From: Oscillospiraceae bacterium | GTDB lineage: Bacteria; Bacillota; Clostridia; Oscillospirales; Ruminococcaceae | Length of the DNA: 64,000 nt | Assembly: GCA_902779915.1 (NCBI GenBank) | Contig: CACZDM010000003.1 | Coordinates: 94,213-158,212 of the forward strand | Reading direction: 5' to 3' | In this document: positions 55,448 to 64,000 of the stretch, piece after piece | How positions within the stretch are numbered: the first letter of the stretch is position 1 | Layout: each line of letters begins with the position of its first letter | Program-made: the position numbers and the translations under genes | The notes under the pieces: generated by a model | Seen by the model: only the letters and a program-made list of their open reading frames with translations | Databases searched by the model: none | Told to the model about the DNA's origin: nothing

Positions 55448-56866
55448 TTAATATTTTTTATTGTTTTGTTTTTCTGACAGAGAGGCTCTATAGAGATGGT
55501 GTTTAAATTTTTTCCAATCAAACGGAATTAATGGATATAGATAACTTTTTCCCGACAAAGTTTTAGTCCTCAAAACGACAAACGCCGTTATAGCGCAACC
55601 AATAATAAAGCCAACCAAGCCGAAAATTCCAGTCAAAATCAAAAGAAACATCCTAACAAATTTTAGCGCATATCCCAATTCATAGCCAGGCTGAGCAAAA
55701 CACGCAAGAGAAACAAACGCAGTGTATAGAAGCGCTTGCGAACTAAACCATCCGCTCTCAACAGCATAGTCGCCAACGATGATTGCAGCAAGGATTGACA
55801 GCGAAGAAACCAGCATATTTGGCGTGTTTAGGGAAGCCAGATTCAGTCCATCAATTGCAATTTCTAAAATTAAAAGCTGGATGACCAGGGGAACTTGAGT
55901 GTCATCAGTTGTTAAAATGAAGCTCAATCCATCCGGCACGATTTGTGGATTTTGGAGAACCAGCAGCCAAAGGGGGGTGATGAAAATTGTTAGAATCATA
56001 ACCAAAGCCCTTGTCAGCTTGAGATATGTCCCGATGACAGGGGGAAAATAGAAGTCATTCGCCTCCTCCATAATCGAAAAAATTGTTATTGGAACGATCA
56101 AAACCGCAGGCGAATTGTCGACGATTATCGCAATATCTCCCTCTAAAACGTGCGCAGCAGTCGCGTCCGGCCTCTCTGTGAATTTAAATTTTGGGAGAGG
56201 ATTTCGCCATTGCCTAGGCTGCAAAAGCTCCGCTATGCTTTCCTGGTTCATCGTCAACGACTCAACAGATGTTTCTTGAAGCTTTTTTTTAATGTTAGCA
56301 AGAAGAGAAGCGTCCGCCCTGCCTTTAATATAGCACAAAGCAACGTCGGTCTTGGATTGGCTTCCGACTTGAATATGCTCAAAAACAAGGCGAGGATCTC
56401 GAATGCGGCGACGAACCAAAGCGGTGTTTAAAATAATAGACTCAACAAATCCATCGCGCGATCCTCGAAAAACCTTGTCTTTATCGGGCTCCGACGTGCT
56501 TCTCTGGGGATATGATCGAGTGTTTATCAAAATCGCCTCAGAAAATCCTTCAACAAACAAAGCAGTCTCCCCAGATAAAACTGCTGTTGATATTTCAATT
56601 TCATCATCAGAAACCTTGGATTGAGTTCCCGTGATATATTTTTGAGAAAGATTTGACGCAGTTTTCACTGACTTGTCATCACGTATTTCCATCAAAATTT
56701 CAATCATCGCCCGAAGCTCCGCAGTCTTGCAAAACCCATCAACAAAATAAAGCGCAGCATCGCGATCAGCTATTTTTATTTGTCTATACACAATGTCAAA
56801 ATTATGGTCAATATTGAGCAATTTATTAAAATGAGCGACGCATACAGAAAAGTCCCTTGGAATCAT
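55448..56866 (-). CDS. spoVAF: SpoVAF/GerA-family spore germination protein
   Basis: 472 residues. The N-terminal soluble region (NKLLNIDHNFDIVYRQIKIADRDAAL, VDGFCKTAELRAMIEIL) is close to SpoVAF. It continues through SRDGFVESIILNTALVRRRIRDPRL and LEGDIAIIVDNSP. About five membrane helices follow, including LVSSLSILAAIIVGDYAV and FLLILTGIFGLVGFIIG. Members sit in the inner spore membrane and act in germination with SpoVA/GerA proteins. The length agrees with the family. The rest of the spoVA operon is not nearby, so a solitary GerAA-type role is also possible. Confidence 0.85.
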   Translation of the reverse strand: MIPRDFSVCVAHFNKLLNIDHNFDIVYRQIKIADRDAALYFVDGFCKTAELRAMIEILMEIRDDKSVKTASNLSQKYITGTQSKVSDDEIEISTAVLSGETALFVEGFSEAILINTRSYPQRSTSEPDKDKVFRGSRDGFVESIILNTALVRRRIRDPRLVFEHIQVGSQSKTDVALCYIKGRADASLLANIKKKLQETSVESLTMNQESIAELLQPRQWRNPLPKFKFTERPDATAAHVLEGDIAIIVDNSPAVLIVPITIFSIMEEANDFYFPPVIGTYLKLTRALVMILTIFITPLWLLVLQNPQIVPDGLSFILTTDDTQVPLVIQLLILEIAIDGLNLASLNTPNMLVSSLSILAAIIVGDYAVESGWFSSQALLYTAFVSLACFAQPGYELGYALKFVRMFLLILTGIFGLVGFIIGCAITAFVVLRTKTLSGKSYLYPLIPFDWKKFKHHLYRASLSEKQNNKKY

Positions 56867-57020
56867 ATAAACAAGCCCCCAAAATTTTTTTATTATATTG
56901 TTGGCATGTTATTTCAGATTTAATCATTTCCTGCTTTAAATTTTTGCGATTTTTGGAAAATGGTTGATGCAATTGAACTCCACATTATATACTAAAAGTT
57001 ATAATAAAGGATTTTAATAT

Positions 57021-57704
57021 TTAGCCGAAATCCCACACTTGTTTTGTCCAAAAATTTTGCGCAGACTTTGCTAAGTCAAAAATGTCAATTTTTGAAATAA
57101 CCTCTTCATTAACAGTCACTGCACCGCGGTCAGATTCACTAACGTTAATATTTTCTTGCTTTAAAGTTAAAATTCTTACGTGATCATACAGAGCTTCTTT
57201 AACTGCATTTAAACTGATATTGTAAATTTTGGAAAACTCTAAAAATTTTTCACCTTCTAAATCATTGGTTAGGGCCTTTTTGCGTTCGGGTGATAAATCT
57301 TTTCCAAGCGTTTTTAATTTTTCGCGCGCCACTAAAGCAAGTTTTGCATATTCAAGAGAGTTTTGTTTAATCCAACTAGCAGCAGGCTGGCCCTCGAAAG
57401 AGCCTGATCGAACAAACTCCTCTAAAGTTAGATTGTCTTTTTCCATTAAACTTTGCACTTTCTCTGCAAGCCCGCTTATCATGTAAAATGTAATCATTTT
57501 ATACTCATCAAAATCTATCTCGTAATCTTTATACTTTGCAGCAAACTCTCCCGTTGAAGATGAGCTTGATTTTGAAGCTTGGCTCTCGCTTGAACTGGAT
57601 GTTCCGGTGGTAATGCTAACCTGACACCCCCCAAGCGAAGAAGCAAGCACTAAAATTGATATTATTAAACATATAACTTTTTGTATTTTTTTAAAACTGT
57701 TCAT
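57021..57704 (-). CDS. PrsA/SurA-like lipoprotein, short
   Basis: 227 residues. A lipoprotein signal ends at LASSLGGC (lipobox Cys about residue 27), followed by a Ser-rich spacer. The rest matches the N-terminal chaperone half of the neighbour at 57963 (GSFEGQPAASWIKQNSLEYAK against GSIEGQPAVDWVKEQAIKSAK) and then the extreme C-terminus (ESDRGAVTVNEEVISKIDI). The central catalytic-like region is missing. Probably a surface folding factor or a non-enzymatic relative. Confidence 0.7.
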   Translation of the reverse strand: MNSFKKIQKVICLIISILVLASSLGGCQVSITTGTSSSSESQASKSSSSSTGEFAAKYKDYEIDFDEYKMITFYMISGLAEKVQSLMEKDNLTLEEFVRSGSFEGQPAASWIKQNSLEYAKLALVAREKLKTLGKDLSPERKKALTNDLEGEKFLEFSKIYNISLNAVKEALYDHVRILTLKQENINVSESDRGAVTVNEEVISKIDIFDLAKSAQNFWTKQVWDFG

Positions 57705-57731
57705 AGCGCATACCCCTCCTAAAACTTTGAG

Positions 57732-57945
57732 TTAGTTTGAAATAGATTTTGCAACATCAAACATTCCGAATTCTTCGATTTTGTTTACAGCATCCTAATT
57801 AACAGCAATCTCACCGCATTCAGATTCTTTAATTTCAATATGCTCTTTCCAAGTCCTTGTTTTTGAGCCTTGAAGCAAGACTTGAAGATGCGAAGGATTC
57901 TTTTTTTGAGTCTTGGCATTCGCCATCTTGGCCTGGAATTATTAT
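57732..57945 (-). pseudogene. C-terminal remnant of a third PrsA-like lipoprotein gene
   Basis: On the minus strand one frame reads HLQVLL, then KEHIEIKESECGEIAVN, a TAA stop, then DAVNKIEEFGMFDVAKSISN and stop at 57732. It aligns with HVRILTLKQENINVSESDRG and VISKIDIFDLAKSAQN of the gene at 57021. Upstream stops (TAATAA near 57940) end the match. It is a broken copy lying between the two intact relatives. Confidence 0.7.
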
Positions 57946-57962
57946 ATCCAAACTTTTAAAAA

Positions 57963-59210
57963 TTAAGATTCAGATGCTTTTTGTTCCGCAGCTTCGGATG
58001 GAGTTGATTGCTCTTTGTCCAAGCCTTCTTGGTCCTGAGACAAATCCCCATCTTCCTCATCAGAATCCTCTTGATCTTGGGACATTTTTTTCATTTTGTT
58101 TTCCTGCATCTTCTTTAGCCCGTCGGCAATGAGTTTTGCTTGAGCGATGATGTCAATTTCGTCAACAACCTCTTTATTAATTGTTATTTCACATTTTTCG
58201 GCTTGCTCATCCATAAAACTTTTAAATTCATTAGCAGAAAGCAAGCTCCTGGATTGCCCGCGCAGCTTTTCAACTGCTGCTTGGTCTATTTCAAAGCGTT
58301 GGATTATATAATACGCGCCTTCATCCTCCTTGAGAACCGGAGCAGCCCCGGGATCAAGCTCAACAACAAACTGCTTTTCAGGGAATTCACTGTTTTCCTC
58401 ATCGTCATATCTATAGACAAAATTTTGTTCCGGATTTTGTGGCTGCTCCATTCCAAAAAGCTTGTTAAATGCAGCATCAATATCGTCAATCGACTTTCCT
58501 TTGGCTATTTGGTCCATATACTTTGCTGCCAGCTCTTTAACGTTCGAAACGCCCTCATTTTTTAAAGCTTTTGTGAATTCTTCGCCAATATTGGGAGAAT
58601 CTAAAAGCTTATTCAGTTCAACCATTTTATATTTTAGTCCATGCTCTTTTGAATACTCATCGGCTCGCTCATTATCAATATATTTTGGCTTACCCTCAGC
58701 AAAATATTCCTCGCTTAAAAGCTGGACCATTTTATAGTCCTCCATATGTTGCTGAATTGCTTCTTTTGTTATTTGTAAATCATTAAATCCATACTCATCA
58801 TAGTTTTCTTCTATTGAAGATTGAACATTTTGCTTATATTCTTCGGGAACTTCTTTACCAAGCGACTTACACTCTTTGCGAGCAGCCAAGAAATTTTTAG
58901 CTGACTTTATGGCCTGCTCTTTAACCCAATCAACGGCAGGTTGACCCTCAATTGAGCCTTCAGATACTAGCTTTTCCAGATCGGATCGACTGGACGCCTC
59001 CATTTGCGAAGCATCAATTTTACTTGGGGCACTTAGTATAGTATTTGTGACTATATACAAAAATTCTTCAGAATTTATTTCGTGTTCCCCACATTTTAAA
59101 GCAAAATTTCCACTACTAGAGCACCCGCTAAAAGAAAAAGCGACAAAACAAGGCGCTAAAACGCAACACACAGCCTTTTTGACAAAAAATCCCAGTTTAT
59201 TTAAAAACAT
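57963..59210 (-). CDS. PrsA/SurA-like lipoprotein
   Basis: About 415 residues from the ATG at 59210, with TAGGAG 8 bp upstream; an in-frame GTG at 59219 lies against that site. The lipobox is AFSFSGC. The N-terminal helical chaperone-like part is followed by a region (YSKEHGLKYKMVELNKLL to EGAYYIIQRFEID) arranged like a parvulin-type PPIase domain, though key residues cannot be confirmed. The tail is acidic, with two SQDQE repeats. Likely assists folding of exported proteins, which fits a cell that secretes many solenoids. Confidence 0.72.
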   Translation of the reverse strand: MFLNKLGFFVKKAVCCVLAPCFVAFSFSGCSSSGNFALKCGEHEINSEEFLYIVTNTILSAPSKIDASQMEASSRSDLEKLVSEGSIEGQPAVDWVKEQAIKSAKNFLAARKECKSLGKEVPEEYKQNVQSSIEENYDEYGFNDLQITKEAIQQHMEDYKMVQLLSEEYFAEGKPKYIDNERADEYSKEHGLKYKMVELNKLLDSPNIGEEFTKALKNEGVSNVKELAAKYMDQIAKGKSIDDIDAAFNKLFGMEQPQNPEQNFVYRYDDEENSEFPEKQFVVELDPGAAPVLKEDEGAYYIIQRFEIDQAAVEKLRGQSRSLLSANEFKSFMDEQAEKCEITINKEVVDEIDIIAQAKLIADGLKKMQENKMKKMSQDQEDSDEEDGDLSQDQEGLDKEQSTPSEAAEQKASES

Positions 59211-59249
59211 ACAACACACTCCTAACTAAAACTAAATTTAAACAAAATC

Positions 59250-59278
59250 ATTATACCATATCTGGAGTGAAAAGTAAA
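59250..59278 (-). promoter_or_regulatory. sigma-A promoter of the PrsA-like gene
   Basis: On the minus strand TTTACT (59273-59278), 17 bp, TATAAT (59250-59255) with extended TG. Confidence 0.7.
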
Positions 59279-59462
59279 GAAAATAATTTATAATTTTTTA
59301 TTTTTTAGGACATAAAAATCGATTTTTGCTGTAATTTAAGTGATATATTTTGGTTTTATAAATTGAAAAATGTTAAATAATTGAGAAATATGTCAGGATG
59401 TGATTTTAAAATTTATAACACGAATCGTTTTTATTTTACTTTATTTTTTTTTATTTTGGCTG

Positions 59463-59491
59463 TTGACATATAAATTTTTGGGTATTATAAT
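59463..59491 (+). promoter_or_regulatory. consensus sigma-A promoter
   Basis: TTGACA at 59463-59468, 17 bp, TATAAT at 59486-59491: a perfect match, upstream of the gene at 59533. Confidence 0.85.
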
Positions 59492-59532
59492 ATATAGAAA
59501 TCTGCTTTTAGACATGAAAGGAAGAATGCAAA

Positions 59533-59985
59533 ATGTCATATAGATTTGCTCAAGTGACAATCAGGACAAATAATTCATTGCAGGGACTGAAAAAAATTGA
59601 AGAACTTTGGAGAGACGTTTCAACCGGGCAAATCCCCATGTTGTTTGATGGCTCAGGTAATCCTTTAAAGGACGTTTTTCCGGTTGCCAGATACAGTAAC
59701 TATGAATCAGGCGAAGATGGGGCCTATGATTTAAGCATTTTGGCTGTTGGCTCGGATTTTTTTCAGGATATGCAAAAGCAGGTTGAATCTGGAAAATATA
59801 AAAAATATGATGCTTGTGATAAAGATATTACTTTATGTGTTAAATTGGCCTGGCAAAAGGTTTGGGAAGATGACGGAAATGGGAATCTCAAGCGCTCGTA
59901 TTCCGCTGATTATGAACAAATTATCCCCCCTAAATATTCACAAGACGGCAAAGCCCATTGCTTTTTATATATTGCTGTGGATTAA
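59533..59985 (+). CDS. effector-binding domain protein (GyrI/AraC-effector-like)
   Basis: 150 residues. The C-terminal half has the typical LCVKLAWQKVWED, RSYSADYEQIIPPKY and AHCFLYIAVD pattern of GyrI-like/AraC effector-binding domains, which bind small ligands. No DNA-binding domain is attached. Ribosome-binding site AAAGGAAG. The same GACATGAAAGGAAGA leader precedes guaB, so the two may share translation control. Confidence 0.6.
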   Translation: MSYRFAQVTIRTNNSLQGLKKIEELWRDVSTGQIPMLFDGSGNPLKDVFPVARYSNYESGEDGAYDLSILAVGSDFFQDMQKQVESGKYKKYDACDKDITLCVKLAWQKVWEDDGNGNLKRSYSADYEQIIPPKYSQDGKAHCFLYIAVD

Positions 59986-59994
59986 TATTACTTT

Positions 59995-60078
59995 ATGTAT
60001 ACTTTTGCTTCGGGTGATGACGATTTGACTTCACTTGTCAAGGACAGCTTCAAAAGTTCTTATTTTAGTTTAAATTAA
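59995..60078 (+). other. 27-codon frame, likely gene-end remnant
   Basis: ATG to TAA, encoding MYTFASGDDDLTSLVKDS and eight more residues. No ribosome-binding site. Its DNA (GATTTGACTTCACTTGT through TTTTAGTTTAAAT) matches part of the direct repeats at 61681 and 63668 read on the opposite strand, so it is probably a fragment of the same element. Confidence 0.4.
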
Positions 60079-60154
60079 GTTGGATAATTTAAAGAGATTA
60101 TATTGTGAAACAAAACAAAAATAACCAAATTTAAAGACATGAAAGGAAGATTAT

Positions 60155-61663
60155 ATGGCTTTTTATTATAAAGAACCTTCAAGGACTTTTAGCGAATATC
60201 TCTTGATTCCAGGCTATTCTTCAAAGGAGTGTCTGCCTCAAAATGTTTCGCTCAAAACGCCGATAACAAAATTTAAGAAAGGCGATGAGCCAGCAATATC
60301 TTTGAATATACCGATGGTTTCTTCGATAATGCAGTCGGTTTCTGATGATAATTTGGCGGTTTCTCTGGCTCGTGAAGGCGGAATGTCTTTTATATACTGC
60401 TCTCAGTCAATCCAAGACCAAGCAGCCATGATCTTGCGCGCAAAAAGCTTTAAAGCGGGCTTTGTCATCAGCGATAGCAGCATCACTCCCGACGCGACTT
60501 TGAGGGATGTTTTGGCGCTTAAAAAACAAACTTCCCATTCAACAATGCCTGTGACTGATGACGGAACGCCAAATGGAAAGCTTTTGGGGCTTGTCACAGG
60601 GAGGGATTATCGCGTTAGTCGGATGTCGCTTGAAACAAAGGTTCGGGAGTTCATGATTCCTTTTGAAAAGCTTATATATGCAAAAAAAGGAGTGGCTTTG
60701 TCGGAAGTCAATGACATAATTTGGGAGCATAAGCTAAACTGCGTTCCTGTTGTTGATGAAAATCAAAATCTTTGTCACCTGGTTTTTCGCAAAGACTATG
60801 ATTCACACAAACAAAATCCGCTGGAATTGCTTGATGGTTTGAAGCGGTATGTTGTTGGAGCTGGCGTCAACACACACGATTTCAAAGAACGCATACCTGC
60901 CCTGGTTGACGCGGGAGCGGACGTTTTGTGTATAGATTCCTCTGAAGGCCACACTGAGTGGCAAAAAATGACCTTGGATTTTGTTCGAAAAAAGTATGGA
61001 GACAAGGTTAAAATCGGGGCTGGAAATGTTGTTGATCGGGAAGGTTTCAGGTTTTTAGCTAACTGCGGGGCGGACTTTGTTAAAGTTGGAATAGGCGGTG
61101 GCTCGATATGCATAACAAGAGAGACCAAAGGCATTGGACGGGGCCAGTCTTCGGCGCTGATTGAGGTTTGCGCAGAGCGGGACGCATACTATAAAGAAAC
61201 AGGAATATATATTCCGATTTGTTCTGACGGCGGGATTGTCTATGACTATCACATAACCCTGGCGCTTGCTATGGGCGCTGATTTTGTCATGTTGGGAAGA
61301 TATTTTGCGCGCTTTGACGAAAGCCCAACCAACAAAATTTCGATAGAAGGGAATTATGTCAAAGAGTATTGGGGAGAAGGCTCAAACAGGGCAAAAAACT
61401 GGCAAAGATACGGAGTGGATGAAAACGAAGGCTTAACATTTGAAGAAGGCGTTGATTCATATGTTCCATATGCCGGCGACCTACACAGCAACGTCCAGCA
61501 AACCATAGCAAAAATTAAAGCGACAATGTGTAGCTGCGGGGTTTTGTCTATAAGATCGCTGCAAGAAAATGCGAGGCTGACGGTTGTTTCGTCAACCTCG
61601 ATAGTAGAGGGCGGCGCGCATGATGTGATTCCAAGAAGCACTAACATCAAGATCCATAACTGA
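60155..61663 (+). CDS. guaB: IMP dehydrogenase
   Basis: 502 residues. Oxidises IMP to XMP with NAD, the first step to GMP. Seen: N-terminal [20 protein letters not shown], two CBS domains (about residues 105-235: [35 protein letters not shown]), [11 protein letters not shown], the loop [20 protein letters not shown] with the catalytic Cys, [25 protein letters not shown] and the flap [11 protein letters not shown]. The N-terminus ([12 protein letters not shown]) marks a variant known in anaerobic gut Clostridia. Ribosome-binding site AAAGGAAG. Confidence 0.93.
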   Translation: MAFYYKEPSRTFSEYLLIPGYSSKECLPQNVSLKTPITKFKKGDEPAISLNIPMVSSIMQSVSDDNLAVSLAREGGMSFIYCSQSIQDQAAMILRAKSFKAGFVISDSSITPDATLRDVLALKKQTSHSTMPVTDDGTPNGKLLGLVTGRDYRVSRMSLETKVREFMIPFEKLIYAKKGVALSEVNDIIWEHKLNCVPVVDENQNLCHLVFRKDYDSHKQNPLELLDGLKRYVVGAGVNTHDFKERIPALVDAGADVLCIDSSEGHTEWQKMTLDFVRKKYGDKVKIGAGNVVDREGFRFLANCGADFVKVGIGGGSICITRETKGIGRGQSSALIEVCAERDAYYKETGIYIPICSDGGIVYDYHITLALAMGADFVMLGRYFARFDESPTNKISIEGNYVKEYWGEGSNRAKNWQRYGVDENEGLTFEEGVDSYVPYAGDLHSNVQQTIAKIKATMCSCGVLSIRSLQENARLTVVSSTSIVEGGAHDVIPRSTNIKIHN

Positions 61664-61688
61664 CGGCGTGTTGTGGATCTTGTTTTTT
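61649..61688 (+). terminator. terminator of guaB overlapping its stop codon
   Basis: AAGATCCATAAC pairs with GTTGTGGATCTT (one G-T pair), then GTTTTTT. The 5' arm lies in the last codons of guaB. Confidence 0.85.
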
Positions 61689-61914
61689 GATTTGGATTAT
61701 TCTTGTCCCCTTTAACATAAATCTAAAACAATCATAAATTTTCTAAAAGCAAACTAATTTTAATAAAGCCCATCCTCGAATTCGTCCCCATGAAAATATA
61801 TAAGCAGACCAATTAAAACGCCGCTAGGGTGATGCTTTTTTCGTGGGATCAAACCTGATTTAAACTAAAACCTTTCTCGCCCCATCCTCAACAAGTGAAG
61901 TCAAATCACCCTCG
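61681..61914. repeat. about 235-bp direct repeat, left copy
   Basis: Begins TGTTTTTTGATTTGGATTAT and matches 63668-63902 along its length with scattered changes. Shared blocks include TTCTTGTCCCCTTTAA, CCTCGAATTCGTC, AAAATATATAAGCAG, GGGTGATGCTTTTTTCGTG and TCAACAAGTGAAGTCAAAT. The minus strand ends in a short frame GDLTSLVED and carries a weak AAAAAGC/GC-TTTT hairpin. It lies just after the guaB terminator. Confidence 0.85.
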
Positions 61915-61954
61915 CTGCTTTAAGCATATTTTTTATGCTTTTAATAATTGAATT

Positions 61955-62368
61955 TTAAAAATATTTCACATAAAAATATTTTGTCAGTTTTGGATTTTTT
62001 TCATTTTTCCTGATAAATTCAAGTTTAAATCCACATTTTTCATAAAAATTTGGAGCCTGAAAACTGTTGGTCACAAGATTGATGTTGTTAAAGCCCTGGC
62101 CCATAAAATGCTTTTCAACCTGAAATATGAGCTTTGTCCCAACCCCTTTTTTGCGATATTTTTTCAAAACAATTAAATTATTAATCGTTATTTCAGAATA
62201 ATAACTAAATCCAGTTAAATACCCAACATCTTTTCCATTTTCCTTTGCAACAAAAGCGAATTTTTTAAAATTATACTCGACGTCATGTTCTTCATCATAT
62301 TCCGAAAGCAAATCATCAGCTATTTTATCAATGTCCTCAAAATTTTTTGAAAATTCAACCTCAACCAT
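61955..62368 (-). CDS. GNAT-family N-acetyltransferase
   Basis: 137 residues. Acetyl-CoA-binding motif A is clear (LIVLKKYRKKGVGTKLIFQVE), preceded by beta strands (FAFVAKENGKDVGYLTGFSYY) and followed by NLVTNSFQAPNFYEKCGFK. Substrate unknown. GGGGGAGG lies upstream of the ATG. First-distal gene of the repeat-flanked cassette. Confidence 0.85.
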   Translation of the reverse strand: MVEVEFSKNFEDIDKIADDLLSEYDEEHDVEYNFKKFAFVAKENGKDVGYLTGFSYYSEITINNLIVLKKYRKKGVGTKLIFQVEKHFMGQGFNNINLVTNSFQAPNFYEKCGFKLEFIRKNEKNPKLTKYFYVKYF

Positions 62369-62406
62369 CCATTATGCCTCCCCCATCAGAGCCGCCTTTG
62401 CTTATG

Positions 62407-62925
62407 CTATAACTCAGAGTTAAGCTTATATGAATTGTCAATCAAAATGTATTTATTGTTATATTTTCGACACATTTTTAAATTATACTCATTATCTCTA
62501 ATTAATTCTGCTTGTGATATTTTATTATCAACTATTCTATTTTCTATTACGTTGCTATGTGATATTATATCACAAAAATGTGCGTTTATATATTTTTTTG
62601 TCATTATCAAGCAAATATATCGCATTTGTTTTAAATATTCTTCCAAAAAATCGTCTTTCCAATTAAAAGGAATATAGCAACCTTCAACAATCATATTCTG
62701 CTTGTTTTCAATGGCCGTCTTTATCATCTCGCGGACAATTGGCCATAAATACGTAGTCAAATCTTCATCGTCACTGGTTGGCGTGAGTTTGGTGTTTTTG
62801 CTGCGAATCAGTCCCATTTTTAGATGGTCTATTGATAAATAAGGATATTTATATTTTTCAAGCAGCCTTTGAGCAAATGCTGTTTTTCCAGTGTGGGACG
62901 CGCCTGCTATTAAAATAACCATCAT
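62407..62925 (-). CDS. P-loop NTPase, small-molecule kinase-like
   Basis: 172 residues. Walker A GASHTGKT; LSIDHLKMGLIRS follows as in 2-phosphoglycerate kinase/AAA_33-type enzymes; NMIVEGCYIPFNWKDDF holds the Walker B-like region. Probably phosphorylates a small molecule; the substrate is unknown. It resembles chloramphenicol phosphotransferase and zeta toxin in fold class only. Confidence 0.7.
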   Translation of the reverse strand: MMVILIAGASHTGKTAFAQRLLEKYKYPYLSIDHLKMGLIRSKNTKLTPTSDDEDLTTYLWPIVREMIKTAIENKQNMIVEGCYIPFNWKDDFLEEYLKQMRYICLIMTKKYINAHFCDIISHSNVIENRIVDNKISQAELIRDNEYNLKMCRKYNNKYILIDNSYKLNSEL

Positions 62926-62975
62926 TAGTCACCCCACCAACTATGTGTTAATTATTCTCGACAAATTAACATTTG

Positions 62976-63614
62976 TTATAATAGTTTCAACAATTCTTTT
63001 TTAACTTTTTTCAAATCGCTTGACGTCAATAGAGGTATTAAACCGTTTATCTCCTCAATGCTCTTGTTCCACCACTTTAGCCTTTCCATAATCTCAATCA
63101 GTTCATCATCAAACCTCTTTTTAACTGGCTTTGCAGGATTTCCGACTGCGATTGTGTATGGGCTAATATCACTTCCAACGACGCTATTTGCTCCAACAAT
63201 TGCGCCGTTTCCAATATGAACTCCCGGAAGTATGGTTGCATTTTGGCCGATCCAAACGTCATTTCCGATGACAGTGTCTCCCCTAATTGGCAAATCCTCG
63301 AGCGCTGGCGGAGCCTGGTCCCAACCCTCAAGAGTGTAAAACGGAAAAGTGGAAACTGCGTTCATTTGGTGGTTAGCTCCGTTCATGACAAACTCAACGC
63401 CCGAAGCTATCTGGCAAAAATTTCCGATTATAAGGCGATCGCCGACAAAATCATAGTGATGCGTAACGTGGCTCTCAAACTCCGAATCTGCGATATACGT
63501 AAAATCTCCGACCACTATATTCGAATTTTTTATCGTCGGCTTAACATATATCTCTTTATCATATCCCTCTATGGGATACACCACATTGGGGTCAGGAACT
63601 TTTTGGTTTTTCAT
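62976..63614 (-). CDS. xenobiotic (Vat/CatB-type) O-acetyltransferase
   Basis: 212 residues. Left-handed beta-helix hexapeptide repeats (VIGNDVWIGQNATILPGVHI; IGNGAIVGANSVVGSD) with the family active-site region FVMNGANHQMNAVSTFPF (catalytic His) and the typical start PIEGYDKEIYVKPTIKNSNI. Vat enzymes acetylate streptogramin A and CatB enzymes chloramphenicol. Full length for the family (about 210). The exact substrate is not proven. Confidence 0.85.
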   Translation of the reverse strand: MKNQKVPDPNVVYPIEGYDKEIYVKPTIKNSNIVVGDFTYIADSEFESHVTHHYDFVGDRLIIGNFCQIASGVEFVMNGANHQMNAVSTFPFYTLEGWDQAPPALEDLPIRGDTVIGNDVWIGQNATILPGVHIGNGAIVGANSVVGSDISPYTIAVGNPAKPVKKRFDDELIEIMERLKWWNKSIEEINGLIPLLTSSDLKKVKKELLKLL

Positions 63615-63667
63615 ATTTCCTCCACATAACAGAATTATTTAAACTTTTGTGAATATTTTTCACACGC

Positions 63668-63902
63668 TGTTTTTTGATTTGGATTATTCTTGTCCCCTTT
63701 AATATAAATCAAAAAAAATCATAAATTTTTAAAACAAACTAATTTCAATAAAATCCATCCTCGAATTCGTCATCGTGAAAATATATAAGCAGTCCAATTA
63801 AAAAGCCGCCAGGGTGATGCTTTTTTCGTGCGACAAAACCTGATTTAGACTAAAACCTTTTTCAATCAATCCTCAACAAGTGAAGTCAAATTGCCTTCAT
63901 TC
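63668..63902. repeat. about 235-bp direct repeat, right copy
   Basis: Partner of 61681-61914 in the same orientation. It lies between the acetyltransferase gene and tRNA-Thr. On the minus strand its short frame reads NLTSLVED then stop. Confidence 0.85.
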
Positions 63903-63934
63903 TCCATAATTTTCAAAACAACCCAAAGCCTTCT

Positions 63935-64000
63935 TGGAGCTGCTAACCGGATTCGAACCGGTGACCTCATCCTTACCAAGGATGTGCTCTGCCGACTGAG
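63935..64000 (-). tRNA. tRNA-Thr (GGT), 5' end beyond the window
   Basis: On the minus strand the anticodon arm is CATCC-TTGGTAA-GGATG (anticodon GGT). The T arm is ACCGG-TTCGAAT-CCGGT, and the acceptor 3' strand TAGCAGC plus T is followed by an encoded CCA. The first bases of the gene are outside the window. Confidence 0.93.

Larger units (their letters stand above)
59211..59532. other. divergent promoter region
   Basis: Holds the two promoters listed below and about 180 bp of AT-rich sequence with no gene. Confidence 0.6.

Noticed and set aside
61919..61945. Hairpin AAGCATA/TATGCTT after the GNAT gene as its terminator
   Set aside because: On the minus strand it is not followed by a T run; it may be only an AT-rich palindrome.

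Overview
The window is AT-rich DNA from a low-GC Gram-positive bacterium, most likely an endospore-forming member of the Clostridia. The evidence is a SpoVAF/GerA-family spore protein, a YabE-like DUF348-G5-3D wall protein, PrsA/SurA-like lipoproteins, an LCP-like protein, G-rich Shine-Dalgarno sites and some TTG/GTG starts. I cannot name the species.

Region 1 (about 0.1-39.7 kb, all + strand) is a tandem array of sixteen intact genes plus two broken ones, all from one family. Each gene encodes a near-invariant 28-29 residue signal peptide (Lys-rich start, Ala-rich core, a Pro/Ser-Gly pair, small-x-small cleavage site). A charged low-complexity linker follows, then a solenoid of about 41-residue two-helix repeats that resemble HEAT/ARM repeats and usually carry one Cys each. 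Intact proteins range from about 290 to 1650 residues. I do not recognise the family. Ten of the genes share one promoter layout: two TTAACA-like hexamers 11 bp apart, exactly 20 bp, then an extended -10 (TGnTAnAAT). This resembles a PhoP/PhoB-type direct-repeat operator. Most genes end in a similar terminator, so the repertoire looks like separately transcribed but co-regulated units. Tandem duplication, fusion, repeat loss and in-frame stops show that the array is still changing.

Region 2 (39.8-44.4 kb, - strand) holds two small paralogous proteins and a decayed third, a secreted coiled-coil protein with a papain-like Cys/His/Asp domain, and the YabE-like protein. The protease gene and one small gene carry the same promoter layout as the array, which links them to it.

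Region 3 (45.0-52.4 kb, - strand) is a compact phage head module: small and large terminase, portal, prohead protease, capsid, connectors and a tail-hub-like protein. No integrase, tape measure, lysis genes or attachment sites are visible, so it is a remnant or a domesticated particle module.

Region 4 (52.4-61.7 kb) is ordinary chromosome: LCP-like protein, dus-ldh operon, spoVAF-like gene, two PrsA-like lipoproteins with a decayed third copy between them, an effector-binding-domain protein and guaB.

Region 5 (61.7-64.0 kb) is a three-gene cassette (GNAT acetyltransferase, P-loop kinase-like protein, Vat-type xenobiotic acetyltransferase) framed by two direct repeats of about 235 bp and lying next to a tRNA-Thr(GGT) that runs off the window end.
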